Below are positions 40,625 to 49,239 of a stretch of 64,000 nucleotides of DNA, piece by piece (positions within the stretch are counted from its first letter, which is position 1; each line of letters begins with the position of its first letter). The DNA lies in contig NZ_JALPVJ010000004.1 of NCBI RefSeq assembly GCF_023544445.1, positions 186,001 to 250,000 on the forward strand, given 5' to 3'. The translations under genes and the position numbers were made by a program. The notes under the pieces are model-generated. The model saw only the letters and a list, made by a program, of their open reading frames with translations, ran no database searches and had not been told where the DNA came from. This DNA is from Actinoplanes sp. M2I2. GTDB taxonomy: Bacteria; Actinomycetota; Actinomycetes; Mycobacteriales; Micromonosporaceae.

Positions 40625-41595
40625 CGAGTCCCTGGTCAGTGGACGCCACCGAGTCGGTGGCACAGCGCCGCGCGCAATCGACTCCCCTGTCCCACCTCTC
40701 GATCGAGCTGGGCCATCTCTACTCCGAGGAGTTCCGGAACGGCCCGGAGAGCCTGGCCCGCTACTTCGAGCGGATCATTCCGTGGATCGAGGCGGCTTCG
40801 AGCATCCTGCGTCAGCGGGTGCCGCGCGGGCGGCCCCGCATCAGCACCTGCTTCCTGGTCGACGACTACTTCGCGCGGTTCAGCTCGCCGGCCGAGGTGC
40901 TGCCTCAGCTGATCAAGGCAGCCGAGACCCAGAACATCACCATCGACTACATCGCCCGCGAGTCCGGCTGCGCCGTGGCCGACGGCGTTCCCCTGGCCGA
41001 CCTCGTCCTCAGCCGGATCGTCCCCGACCCGTCACCGGACAGCACCGGCGTCCGGCCGCCGGTGACGGTGAGCGGGTGGCTGTGCAACGGCCGGCGCGGG
41101 CCGGAGGTCTCCAGTGGTCAAGCGATGGCCGCTCCCAGCCGGCAATGGCACCCGCCGGCCGAGAACGGCGCCCTGAACAGCCACTCGATCTTCGTCGACG
41201 TCCAGCTCTGGGACGAGGAGGCCGGCGCCCGGACGTGGTCGTGCCCCTACCTCGCGGCGATCTGGCAGTTGCTCCGGCTCGGCCTGATCCGGCACCACGG
41301 CGGCGTGGTCGCCGCGCCGGTCACGATGGAGCGGTTCCCCGAGGAGTGGGACCGTCTCCCGGCGATCGTGCAGGTCAATCCCCGGGCCGAGGCGTTCAGC
41401 GCCTACTCCACCTTCTCGGTGCTGGGCAACCGGTTCCTCAACGTCGAACATGCGGTCCGCACCATCCTGCAACAGGTCAACGTCGAGCAGGTGATCACCG
41501 ACCAGGTCCGCTCCCGCAGTGAACGCGAGGGCATGCCCCTGCCCGCCGAGTTGTGGCAGCGCATCGAATACCTCTTCGTGGCCGACCGCGACTGA
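40621..41595 (+). CDS. SCO2522-like protein
   Basis: The 324-residue protein overlaps the P-loop gene by ATGA and has no signal peptide. I recognise the SCO2522 family by context and by segments such as LSHLSIELGHLYSEEF, STCFLVDDYFARF and YLAAIWQLLRLGLI. The D-D-Y in LVDDYF and the W-rich AAPSRQWHPPAENG look conserved, yet no enzyme motif is evident. The C-terminal part has NRFLNVEHAVRTILQQV. Coupled expression with the SCO2524-like and P-loop proteins suggests a three-protein complex. The following gene converges on it with 4 bp between the stops. Confidence 0.68.
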   Translation: MTSPWSVDATESVAQRRAQSTPLSHLSIELGHLYSEEFRNGPESLARYFERIIPWIEAASSILRQRVPRGRPRISTCFLVDDYFARFSSPAEVLPQLIKAAETQNITIDYIARESGCAVADGVPLADLVLSRIVPDPSPDSTGVRPPVTVSGWLCNGRRGPEVSSGQAMAAPSRQWHPPAENGALNSHSIFVDVQLWDEEAGARTWSCPYLAAIWQLLRLGLIRHHGGVVAAPVTMERFPEEWDRLPAIVQVNPRAEAFSAYSTFSVLGNRFLNVEHAVRTILQQVNVEQVITDQVRSRSEREGMPLPAELWQRIEYLFVADRD

Positions 41596-41599
41596 CCGC

Positions 41600-42643
41600 T
41601 CAGGCCGCCGCTGGGGGCGGGCCCGGTCGGGCCGACGTGAACGTCGCCTGTTCCCTGGGGATGGCCGTCCCCTCCGGCGCCCTCGCCGCCTCCAGCAGCG
41701 CCATGGTGCGCAGGTTGAGGTGGTCGCGGATCCGGCCGACCGAGGTCCGCCACTGCTCGGAGAGTTTGGCCCGGCCGTCCAGGCTTTCCGACAGAGGCAG
41801 CAGCGCCGGGTCGAGACGGGCGCCGGGCATCCACAGATGCAGCAGGAACTCCACGGCGAGCCGCAGCCAGGTGGAGTCGGATCGGCCGGCCGGCGCGTCG
41901 AGACTGCGGTCGAGCAGGGTCAGCACGGTCGTCAGGAGCCAGTCGTGCAGGGCGAGCTCCTCGCACAGCGTCAGGATGGCCTGGACGGGAGCCGGGCCGC
42001 CGGTCCCGTGGCCGAGGTGGATCAGGAGCGTACGGACCGTCTTCGACTCGATGCTGAACGACGCGCTGTTGGAGCCGGCGGGGGCCGGCAGCACAGCCCA
42101 CCGCATGACCGTCCGGCTGCTGGTGAACGGCCGCCGGCGGTCGAGCACCCGCGACGCCTGGATCGTGTCGATGCCGCGGCTGCTGATCGCCCCGACGTCG
42201 ATCGTGGCGGCTGTCCGGACGCCCTCCAGAAAGCCCTCGGCGACGTCGAGCGGCTTCACCCGCCCGATCGGCTCCACGGTGCCCGGCCGGGCCAGGTAGT
42301 GCGACCAGGGCAGGCGCAGTCCGTGCTGATGGGCCGGGCCGACCGTCGTGTAGGCCGAACCCTGCACCAGATGGCCGCCGGTCACGGAGAAGTGGCTGGT
42401 GACCGTGCCGATGCTGCGGGTGCTGCGACGCGAGGACGAGGGCAGCAGACAGTCCACACCGGTCAGCTGGTCCGGCGACACGGCATGGGCTATCGGACGC
42501 TCGAAGCGGCGTACGCGTTCGCCGACGACAAGGTCCAGGAGGGCGGAGACACGGTCGCTCGACAACGCGGCCGAGTTCTGCAGGAGTCCGGTGTGGATCT
42601 CGCCGAAGGTCAGCACGCCGGCGCGCGCCGGTGCGGCACTCAC
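41600..42643 (-). CDS. SCO2521-like protein
   Basis: The protein of about 347 residues starts at GTG (adjacent TTG at 42646 possible) behind GGAGAGG. It matches my recollection of the SCO2521 family: VLTFGEIHTGLLQNSAAL near the N-terminus, IAHAVSPDQLTGVDCLLP, FSVTGGHLVQGSAY and a helical C-terminus (SEQWRTSVGRIRDHL). There is no membrane segment or recognised catalytic motif. It lies opposite to the other module genes, between the SCO2522-like gene (convergent) and the NACHT gene (divergent), with a 20-bp dyad in the shared promoter region. Confidence 0.66.
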   Translation of the reverse strand: MSAAPARAGVLTFGEIHTGLLQNSAALSSDRVSALLDLVVGERVRRFERPIAHAVSPDQLTGVDCLLPSSSRRSTRSIGTVTSHFSVTGGHLVQGSAYTTVGPAHQHGLRLPWSHYLARPGTVEPIGRVKPLDVAEGFLEGVRTAATIDVGAISSRGIDTIQASRVLDRRRPFTSSRTVMRWAVLPAPAGSNSASFSIESKTVRTLLIHLGHGTGGPAPVQAILTLCEELALHDWLLTTVLTLLDRSLDAPAGRSDSTWLRLAVEFLLHLWMPGARLDPALLPLSESLDGRAKLSEQWRTSVGRIRDHLNLRTMALLEAARAPEGTAIPREQATFTSARPGPPPAAA

Positions 42644-42751
42644 CAATCCCCTCTCCGATCATCTGTTATGGCGATTCCATCGCATTGCCCGGTCTTTTCA
42701 CAACCACCCGCCGGGTCATGTCGTTCTTCGACGCTGATCAATTGCCTTCGC

Positions 42752-42771
42752 CTGGTACGTTGAGTTACCAG
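42752..42771. promoter_or_regulatory. Dyad in the divergent promoter of the module
   Basis: CTGGTA and TACCAG form 6-bp inverted arms around an 8-nt centre. The site lies about 28 bp upstream of the NACHT gene and about 110 bp from the SCO2521-like start, suitable for a regulator acting on both. No regulator is encoded within the module. Confidence 0.4.
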
Positions 42772-42799
42772 ACGAGCGCGTTCGGCATGGGGGCGGGTG

Positions 42800-45700
42800 A
42801 TGACTCGGGCTTACCTGTCCTCCACCTACTCTGACCTGCGAGATTGCCGCGCCGCGGTCCGCATGGCCCTGGCCCGCCAGTCGGTCGAGCTCATCGCGAT
42901 GGAGGACTACACCGCCGACAACGCCCGCCCGCTCGACAAATGTCTGGCCGACGTGGCCAAATGCGATCTCTATATCGGCATCTTCGCGTGGCGTTACGGC
43001 TTCGTCCCCCAGGGGCACGACAAGTCGATCACCGAACTCGAATACCGCGAGGCCCGGCAGCGGGGCATCCCGTGCCTGATCTTCCTGCTGGACGACGACG
43101 CGCCCTGGCCCAAACCCGTGATCGACGTCGGCCGGCCCGGGAAGCGGATCGAGGCTCTGCGCGCCGAGCTCAAGCACGAGCACATGGTCAGCTTCTTCAC
43201 CGGCCCGGCCGACCTGCAGAGCGTGGCCGCCGCGGCGATCGGCAACCTGCGCGACGAGCGGTCGGTGCAGCCCCCGAAAGAGACCCTCAGCGTCGAGCGC
43301 CTGCGCCGGTACTACGACCGTCTCGCGCTGGCCTACGGGGGCCTCGACCTCGAGTCGCTGACCCCGCCCACCGAGGAATACCTGCACGTCAAGCTGACCT
43401 CGGTCTTCGTCGAGCCGCACGTGCGGGCCGATCCGCCACCGGCCGAGCTGCCGCGGGAGTGGCTCGAGCGGCTGCGCGATCGCGGTGAGCTCGACCCGGG
43501 CGACGTGCCCGGCCCCGTCGACCCGATCGAGCTGGCCAACCTGCACCAGTCGTACCGGGCCCGGCCGCTCCAACGGCTGTTCGACGTGATCGCCGCACCC
43601 GGCGAGCGGGCGACCGTCGTGCTCGGCGATCCGGGTTCGGGCAAGTCGACGGTGTCGCGCTATCTGGCCCTGAGCCTCACCGACGGCCGCAGCCGCCGGC
43701 TCCCGGCCGATCTCGCCGAGCACGTGCCGGTCCTGATCGAACTGCGGGCGTACGTCACCCTGGCCGCCGAGAAGCGATGCTCCGACTTTCTCGGCTACCT
43801 CGATCACCGCAGCCGCACCGACGGGCTCGGCCTCGAGCGCGGCGCCCTGGAGAACTATCTGCAGTCCGGCGGCCGGGCCCTGTTCATCTTCGACGGCCTC
43901 GACGAGGTGTTCGACCAGGGTGACCGCACCGAGATCGCGGAACGGATCGTCGAGTTCCGGGCGCGCAACCCGGGCATCCGGGTCGTCGTCACCTCGCGCA
44001 TTGTCGGCTACTCCCGGCGCGTCTTCACCGAGGCGAAATTCGACCACTACACCTTGCAGGATCTCGACCAGGATCAGATCGACGAGTTCCTGCGGCGGTG
44101 GTATCCTGGCCGGTCGCCGGAAAGCGCCGACCCGGCCGACGTCGACCGGGTCCGCAACCGGCTGGTCGAGGCGATGCGACAGTCACCGGCCCTGCGCGAG
44201 CTCGCCGGCAACCCGTTGTTGCTGACCATCCTGGCCATCATCGGGCGGCATCGGGTGCTGCCCCGCGACCGCCGCGCCCTCTACGACCACGCGACCACTG
44301 TGCTGGTCGAGAGCTGGGACGTGCACCGGCAGGTCGGCCTGCCCAACCAGCCCGACTACATCGACCTCGAGGACAAGAAGGCTTTGCTCCGGCAGCTCGC
44401 CTTCCACATGCAATCGTCGGACCGCACGCTCAGCGCCAACTACATCGAGCAGGTCGATCTGCAGAAGGTCTTCGAGAGCTACCTGCGCAGTCGTTACGAC
44501 ATGCGCGTCCGGGACGCTCGGCCCGCGGCCCGGAAGATGATCGAGCAGTTCCGCTCCCGCAACTTCATCCTGAGCCGCTACGGCCTGGACATCTACGGCT
44601 TCGTGCACCGCACGTTCCTGGAGTACTTCTGCGCCGAGGCGATTGTCGCCAAGTTCCAGCACGATCAGCAGTGGCGGATGCCGGAGATCAGCCGCCAGTT
44701 CCTCGACCACTGGGCCGACCCCTCGTGGCGCGAGGTGCTGCGGCTGGTGGTCAGCTCGCTGCACGAGGCGCACACCGCCGAGGTGGTCAGGCTCCTGGTC
44801 GATGAGATCAACACCGAGTGGCCGCCGGGCCGGTTCAGCCCGCTGCCGTGGAACCTGGCCCTCGCCGTGCAGTGCCTGGGTGAGGCCAAGACCCTGCACG
44901 GCGCGCTGGCCGGCCCGGCCGAGGCGGTGCTCAAGAAGGTCATCCTCCTGCTGGAGCACAGCGCCGGCCGCCACGACCCCGATCTGGCCGCTCTGCTGGC
45001 CGACGAGATCCTGCCCGCCGCCCGGTCGATCGGGGCTCGGTGGCCGGGCCGGCAGAAATACCTCAAGTGGTACAGACGTCGCGGCGTACGGCTGGTCTGG
45101 AGTCCGACGATGAGCCTGGCCGCCCAGCTCGCGGCCATCCTGGCCGTGCCCGCCGATCACCTCGAGGAGCTCTTCGACGGCGAGCTGGCCCAGATCGGCG
45201 ACCACCGGGCGGCCTACGCGGCCGTCGTCGGCCTGGCCGACCTGGCCGGGCCCCGACCGGCCGAGTCCCCGGCCCGCGAGCTGCTCATCCGCCGCGTCTC
45301 GGCCGACCGGCACAAGGCCGTACGCCTCGCCGCCGTGCAGGCGCTCGGTGAACGTTTCGGCGTCGACGACGGGCTCGCTCAGGTTCTGATCGAGCGGGCG
45401 GTGCAGGACCCGTCCGGCGGGGTCCGGCAGGCGGCGGTGCGAGCGCTGGGCGAGCGGCACGAACCATCGCCCCGGGTCCGTGCCCTGCTGAGCGGTCGCG
45501 CGATCGACGATCCGGCCGCCGCCGTGCGCCGCGAGGCCGTACAGCTCCTGGCCCGGCGGTTCCCGAGTGACGCGGAGCTCAAGGACGTCCTGCTCGAGGT
45601 GCTCGAGGAGGATCCGGACGCCGATGTGGTGACCGCGGCCGCGCAGGCCCTGGTCGACCAGTTCGACACCCGCGACGACGTGTGGTTGTTGCTCATGGTG

Positions 45701-47152
45701 CGGGCCGGGGACGACGCCGAGGGGGCGGTGCGGCGGGCGGCCGTGGGGCTGCTCGGCGAGCGGTGGTCCGGTGATCGAGCGGTGGTCGATCTGCTGCTGG
45801 CCGCCCTGACCGACGAGAAGGACGCGGCGGCTCTGCGCGAGACGGCCCGCTGCTTCCTGTCCCGCGCGCTCGAGTCGGAACGGCGGACCGCCCGCACCAA
45901 GCTCATCTCACGACTGTCCCAGGACCCGAACGAGGACATCCGCCTCGCCGCTGTGCAGGCACTTACCGAGCAGTTCCCCGACGACCCGGAGACGCGGGCC
46001 GCCACCTTGGAGCGGGCCGCGTCGGACAGCGACGCCGACGTCCGGCTGGCCGCGGTCACCGCTCTGGTCCGGTGGGCGCCGGGCGACGACGACGCGATCC
46101 TCACCGCGCTCGAAAGCCGAGCGATCGAGGACCGGGACAGGACGGTGCGTGGCGCCGCCCTGAACGGGCTTGTCGCGGCCCGGTGGGAGGGCGCGGGCGC
46201 CCACGCACTGCTGAGCCGCGTCGCCGTGGAGGACATCGAAGCGCCGCTGCGGGAACAGGCCGTCCGGGTGCTGGCCGAACGGCACGGCGGTAACAGCGCG
46301 GCCCAGCAGCTGATCGCCGACCGGTGCCGCAACGACCACAACCGCGACGTACGCCTGGCCGCCGCCCAGGTGCTGGCCCAGCTCGACGACGTCGTCGACA
46401 CCGCGTCGGCAACCCTGATCGACCGGGTGCACAACGACAAGAGCGGCCGGGTCTTCGCCTGCGCGGCCGAGGCGGTCAGCGACTGGCTCGGGGCCGGCGG
46501 CGCCGGACGGGCCGCCCTGATCCGGCGAGCCGGCGAGGACAGCACCGCCCACGTCCGTTCCGCGGCCGCCCGGTTCCTGGGCCGGCTGTACGCCGACGAC
46601 GCCGAGGTCCGTGAGGTGCTGATCAGGCTGGTCCGCGACGACCTGGACGCCGACGTGGTCGAGACCGCCGGTACCGCGCTGGCCGCGTCGGCCGAGGAGG
46701 ACCCGGACGCGTCGGCCGAGCAGGTGACCGCTCTGATCGAGCGGGCCGAAGGTGCCGATCCCAGCGTTCAGCTGGCCGCGATGCGGGTACTAGGAGAGTG
46801 CTACGCGCATGAGCGGGAGTCGTTCACCACGCTTCTGCGCGCGGCCCGCCGCGATGAGGAGACTCTCGTCCGGCGGGAAGCCCTGAGTCTCCTGGTGCGG
46901 AAGTTCACCCATCGGAGGGGTGTACGTGAGGCCCTGACCGCCGGTCTGCACGACCCGGACTGGTCGGTCCGCGAGGCGGCGGTACGGCTCCTGGCGGAGC
47001 ACTTCCGCGCCGACAGCCGCACCTGGCGGCAGCTCGCTGCGTTGGCCGCGGACACCGCGGACGTCCGGCTCAGCCTGCTTGCCGGGCAGACCCTCAGCCG
47101 GCTCCCGGACGCGGAGCCCGACCGCATGCCGACCCTGCGGCGGTCCGGCTGA
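42800..47152 (+). CDS. STAND NTPase: DUF4062-NACHT-HEAT-repeat protein
   Basis: The 1450-residue protein starts at ATG 42800 (GTG 42797 also fits). Residues 1-100 are a DUF4062 domain (RAYLSSTYSDLRDCR, ECDLYIG-like KCDLYIGIFAWRYG, SITELEYREA), a flavodoxin/TIR-like N-terminal effector or adaptor. The NACHT module has Walker A GDPGSGKST (about 276-284), Walker B ALFIFDGLDEVFD (about 358-370) and sensor region VVVTSRIVGYSR. From about 770 to the end run some 15 HEAT-like repeats of roughly 35-40 residues (VRLAAVQALGERF, VRREAVQLLARRF and similar). STAND proteins are off-state switches that sense a ligand with repeats and oligomerise. The trigger and output are unknown; phage defence or developmental control are possible. 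Confidence 0.9.
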   Translation: MTRAYLSSTYSDLRDCRAAVRMALARQSVELIAMEDYTADNARPLDKCLADVAKCDLYIGIFAWRYGFVPQGHDKSITELEYREARQRGIPCLIFLLDDDAPWPKPVIDVGRPGKRIEALRAELKHEHMVSFFTGPADLQSVAAAAIGNLRDERSVQPPKETLSVERLRRYYDRLALAYGGLDLESLTPPTEEYLHVKLTSVFVEPHVRADPPPAELPREWLERLRDRGELDPGDVPGPVDPIELANLHQSYRARPLQRLFDVIAAPGERATVVLGDPGSGKSTVSRYLALSLTDGRSRRLPADLAEHVPVLIELRAYVTLAAEKRCSDFLGYLDHRSRTDGLGLERGALENYLQSGGRALFIFDGLDEVFDQGDRTEIAERIVEFRARNPGIRVVVTSRIVGYSRRVFTEAKFDHYTLQDLDQDQIDEFLRRWYPGRSPESADPADVDRVRNRLVEAMRQSPALRELAGNPLLLTILAIIGRHRVLPRDRRALYDHATTVLVESWDVHRQVGLPNQPDYIDLEDKKALLRQLAFHMQSSDRTLSANYIEQVDLQKVFESYLRSRYDMRVRDARPAARKMIEQFRSRNFILSRYGLDIYGFVHRTFLEYFCAEAIVAKFQHDQQWRMPEISRQFLDHWADPSWREVLRLVVSSLHEAHTAEVVRLLVDEINTEWPPGRFSPLPWNLALAVQCLGEAKTLHGALAGPAEAVLKKVILLLEHSAGRHDPDLAALLADEILPAARSIGARWPGRQKYLKWYRRRGVRLVWSPTMSLAAQLAAILAVPADHLEELFDGELAQIGDHRAAYAAVVGLADLAGPRPAESPARELLIRRVSADRHKAVRLAAVQALGERFGVDDGLAQVLIERAVQDPSGGVRQAAVRALGERHEPSPRVRALLSGRAIDDPAAAVRREAVQLLARRFPSDAELKDVLLEVLEEDPDADVVTAAAQALVDQFDTRDDVWLLLMVRAGDDAEGAVRRAAVGLLGERWSGDRAVVDLLLAALTDEKDAAALRETARCFLSRALESERRTARTKLISRLSQDPNEDIRLAAVQALTEQFPDDPETRAATLERAASDSDADVRLAAVTALVRWAPGDDDAILTALESRAIEDRDRTVRGAALNGLVAARWEGAGAHALLSRVAVEDIEAPLREQAVRVLAERHGGNSAAQQLIADRCRNDHNRDVRLAAAQVLAQLDDVVDTASATLIDRVHNDKSGRVFACAAEAVSDWLGAGGAGRAALIRRAGEDSTAHVRSAAARFLGRLYADDAEVREVLIRLVRDDLDADVVETAGTALAASAEEDPDASAEQVTALIERAEGADPSVQLAAMRVLGECYAHERESFTTLLRAARRDEETLVRREALSLLVRKFTHRRGVREALTAGLHDPDWSVREAAVRLLAEHFRADSRTWRQLAALAADTADVRLSLLAGQTLSRLPDAEPDRMPTLRRSG

Positions 47153-47213
47153 TCCGTTCGGCCACCCTCGTAAAGGCAGCCGACGATCACATCGTTTCCC
47201 GTAAAGTTGTTGA

Positions 47214-48080
47214 ATGGAGTTGTTCGAAGGTTGGCCTAGGTTTCGAAGGTATGATCAGGCGACGCAGCACGGCACGGTGGCGCAGATCGCCGACCCGCCT
47301 GCGGTCACCATGGCTCTGAACTGGGACGCCTTCCAACCCGAGCTGTACTGGAGGCAAAACTACGCCTTCTTCCGGGCCGACGACCGGCGCTTCCTCGAAC
47401 TGCTCCGGGAATTCTTCGGCGCCGAGTCGCCTCGTACCGACATGAAGCGTCTGGGCATCGATGTCGGCGCCGGCGCCAATCTCTATCCGACACTGGCTAT
47501 GCTTCCGCTGTGCGACGAGATCACGCTTATGGAGTACGGCGCCAAGAATTGCGAGTGGCTGCATAACGAGGTGCAGGGCTATTCGTCGCACTGGAATCAG
47601 TTCTGGCGCCTGCTACGCGAAAAGCCGGAGTATGCGAAGTTCGGCGCCAATGTCCGACGTCGGCTCGCGCGCACCGCGAAAGTGCGGCAGGGCAGCCTTT
47701 TCACCCTGCCCGAGCAGGAAGAGCGCTACCACGTCGGAACGATGTTCTTCGTGGCCGAGTCGATCACCGACAACGCCGAGCAGTTCTACGGAGCCCTCGA
47801 CGCGTTCCTCGCCAGCCTGGCGCCCGGCGCTCCCTTCGCGGCCGCCTTCATGCGCAACTCGGATGGCTACGTCGTGGGCGACCAGAAATTCCCGGCGTTC
47901 CAGATCGACGAGAGCGACATCAGCGACTATCTCAGCGGCGCCGCTCGCGATCACCGATGCGTGGCGGTCGACCAGCGGGGGCAGTTCATCAACGGCGACA
48001 ACGTTCCCGACAAAGCCAACACGTGGACGCTGCGAGCCGGATACGACGGCATGATTTTAGCGCTGGGACACGCCAAGTAG
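47214..48080 (+). CDS. SCO2525-like SAM-dependent methyltransferase (NNMT/PNMT/TEMT type)
   Basis: The 288-residue protein lies 61 bp after the NACHT gene with little ribosome-binding signal; two TCGTAAAG/CCGTAAAG words precede the ATG and leaderless expression is possible. The opening WDAFQPELYWRQNYAFF recalls the YxxxYL N-terminal region of amine methyltransferases related to NNMT. LGIDVGAGANLYPTLAM is SAM motif I, ITLMEYGAKNCEWL supplies the acidic ribose contact, and MFFVAESITDNAEQF resembles the post-II/III region. It probably methylates a small amine or nicotinamide-like substrate. I place it in the SCO2525 family from memory. Confidence 0.8.
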   Translation: MELFEGWPRFRRYDQATQHGTVAQIADPPAVTMALNWDAFQPELYWRQNYAFFRADDRRFLELLREFFGAESPRTDMKRLGIDVGAGANLYPTLAMLPLCDEITLMEYGAKNCEWLHNEVQGYSSHWNQFWRLLREKPEYAKFGANVRRRLARTAKVRQGSLFTLPEQEERYHVGTMFFVAESITDNAEQFYGALDAFLASLAPGAPFAAAFMRNSDGYVVGDQKFPAFQIDESDISDYLSGAARDHRCVAVDQRGQFINGDNVPDKANTWTLRAGYDGMILALGHAK

Positions 48081-48171
48081 GGGGCAGGCGCCACTGACGC
48101 ATTGATCATCATGAGCGTGCGACGGGTTCCGGATATTCACGGATGCCGGGGTATGCCGTTACGCTCAGCTC

Positions 48172-49137
48172 ATGAATCGCCGCTCCCGGGACGCCATTGT
48201 GGTCGGCGGTGGCGTATCCGGCCTGACCACAGCCTTGTGTCTGGCCGAGACGGGCTACTCGGTACGGGTCTGGGCAGCCGACCAGGCGACCGATACGACG
48301 TCCTACGCCGCCGGCGCCATCTATTCGCCGTTCCTGGTCGACGACGATCGCACCTCGACGTGGGCCGAGCAGACGTTCGTCGAGCTGGAAACCCTGGCCC
48401 ACGACCGCGACCAGGAAACCGGCGTGACGATGGTCCCCGGGCTCCAAGTCTGCCGGGGCCCAGCTCAGCCGCCCGACGGGGCGACCAAGGTGCCCAGCTT
48501 CCGGCAGTGCGAGCGACCGGAACTGCCGGCCGGTTTCGTGAGCGGCTGGAGCTACACGGTCCCTCTCGTCGACATGCCGCTCTATTTGCGCTATCTGCAG
48601 AACGTTCTGGTCGAGAAGTACGGCGGAACCGTCGAGCAACGGCGCATCTCCACACTGGAGGAACCGGCCTCGGCCGCTTCCGTGGTCGCCAATTGCACCG
48701 GCATGGGAGCACGGGAGTTAGTGCCGGATCCGGCGCTGCACCCCATTCGCGGCGAGCTCGTCGTCGTCAGCAATCCGGGCATCACGCGCTTCGTGGCCGA
48801 GCATTCCAAAACGGATCGCGAACTGACCTACCTCCTTCCGCACCGTGATGTGGTCGTGCTGGGCGGCACCGCCGACGAGGAACGCTGGGATCTCGCGCCC
48901 GACGAGGCGGTGGCGGAGGGCATCATCGCCCGGTGCGCCGAGATCGAGCCGAGCGTGCGGGACGCCAAGGTCCTGGCCCACCGCGTAGGCATCCGTCCGG
49001 CCCGCGACCGGGTCCGGGCCGAACGCGCGAGCCTCAACGGCGACGGCACCGTGGTGCTGCACAACTACGGGCACGGCGGCTCGGGCGTGAGCATCTCGTG
49101 GGGTTGCGCGCGCTACGTGGTCGGCCTGCTCGACTGA
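48172..49137 (+). CDS. D-amino-acid-oxidase-like FAD oxidoreductase
   Basis: The 321-residue protein has the FAD Rossmann site IVVGGGVSGLTTALCLAE (residues 9-26) and the DAO layout: NCTGMGARELVPD, HPIRGELVVV, VGIRPARDRVR (substrate-carboxylate arginine) and NYGHGGSGVSISWGCA (C-terminal FAD motif). It would oxidise D-amino acids or related imino acids to keto acids, ammonia and peroxide. No export signal is seen. It follows the methyltransferase gene by 91 bp on the same strand and may share its transcript, but whether it belongs to the SCO252x-like module is uncertain. Confidence 0.88.
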   Translation: MNRRSRDAIVVGGGVSGLTTALCLAETGYSVRVWAADQATDTTSYAAGAIYSPFLVDDDRTSTWAEQTFVELETLAHDRDQETGVTMVPGLQVCRGPAQPPDGATKVPSFRQCERPELPAGFVSGWSYTVPLVDMPLYLRYLQNVLVEKYGGTVEQRRISTLEEPASAASVVANCTGMGARELVPDPALHPIRGELVVVSNPGITRFVAEHSKTDRELTYLLPHRDVVVLGGTADEERWDLAPDEAVAEGIIARCAEIEPSVRDAKVLAHRVGIRPARDRVRAERASLNGDGTVVLHNYGHGGSGVSISWGCARYVVGLLD

Positions 49138-49239
49138 CCGCCCGCCTTCCCTCGGCCCTCGGCCGCGCCGGCCGGTAAGCCGCGTGACAACCTCCGGAGA
49201 GCGGGTATCCGACTCGTCAGACACCGGCGAGAGGTCACC

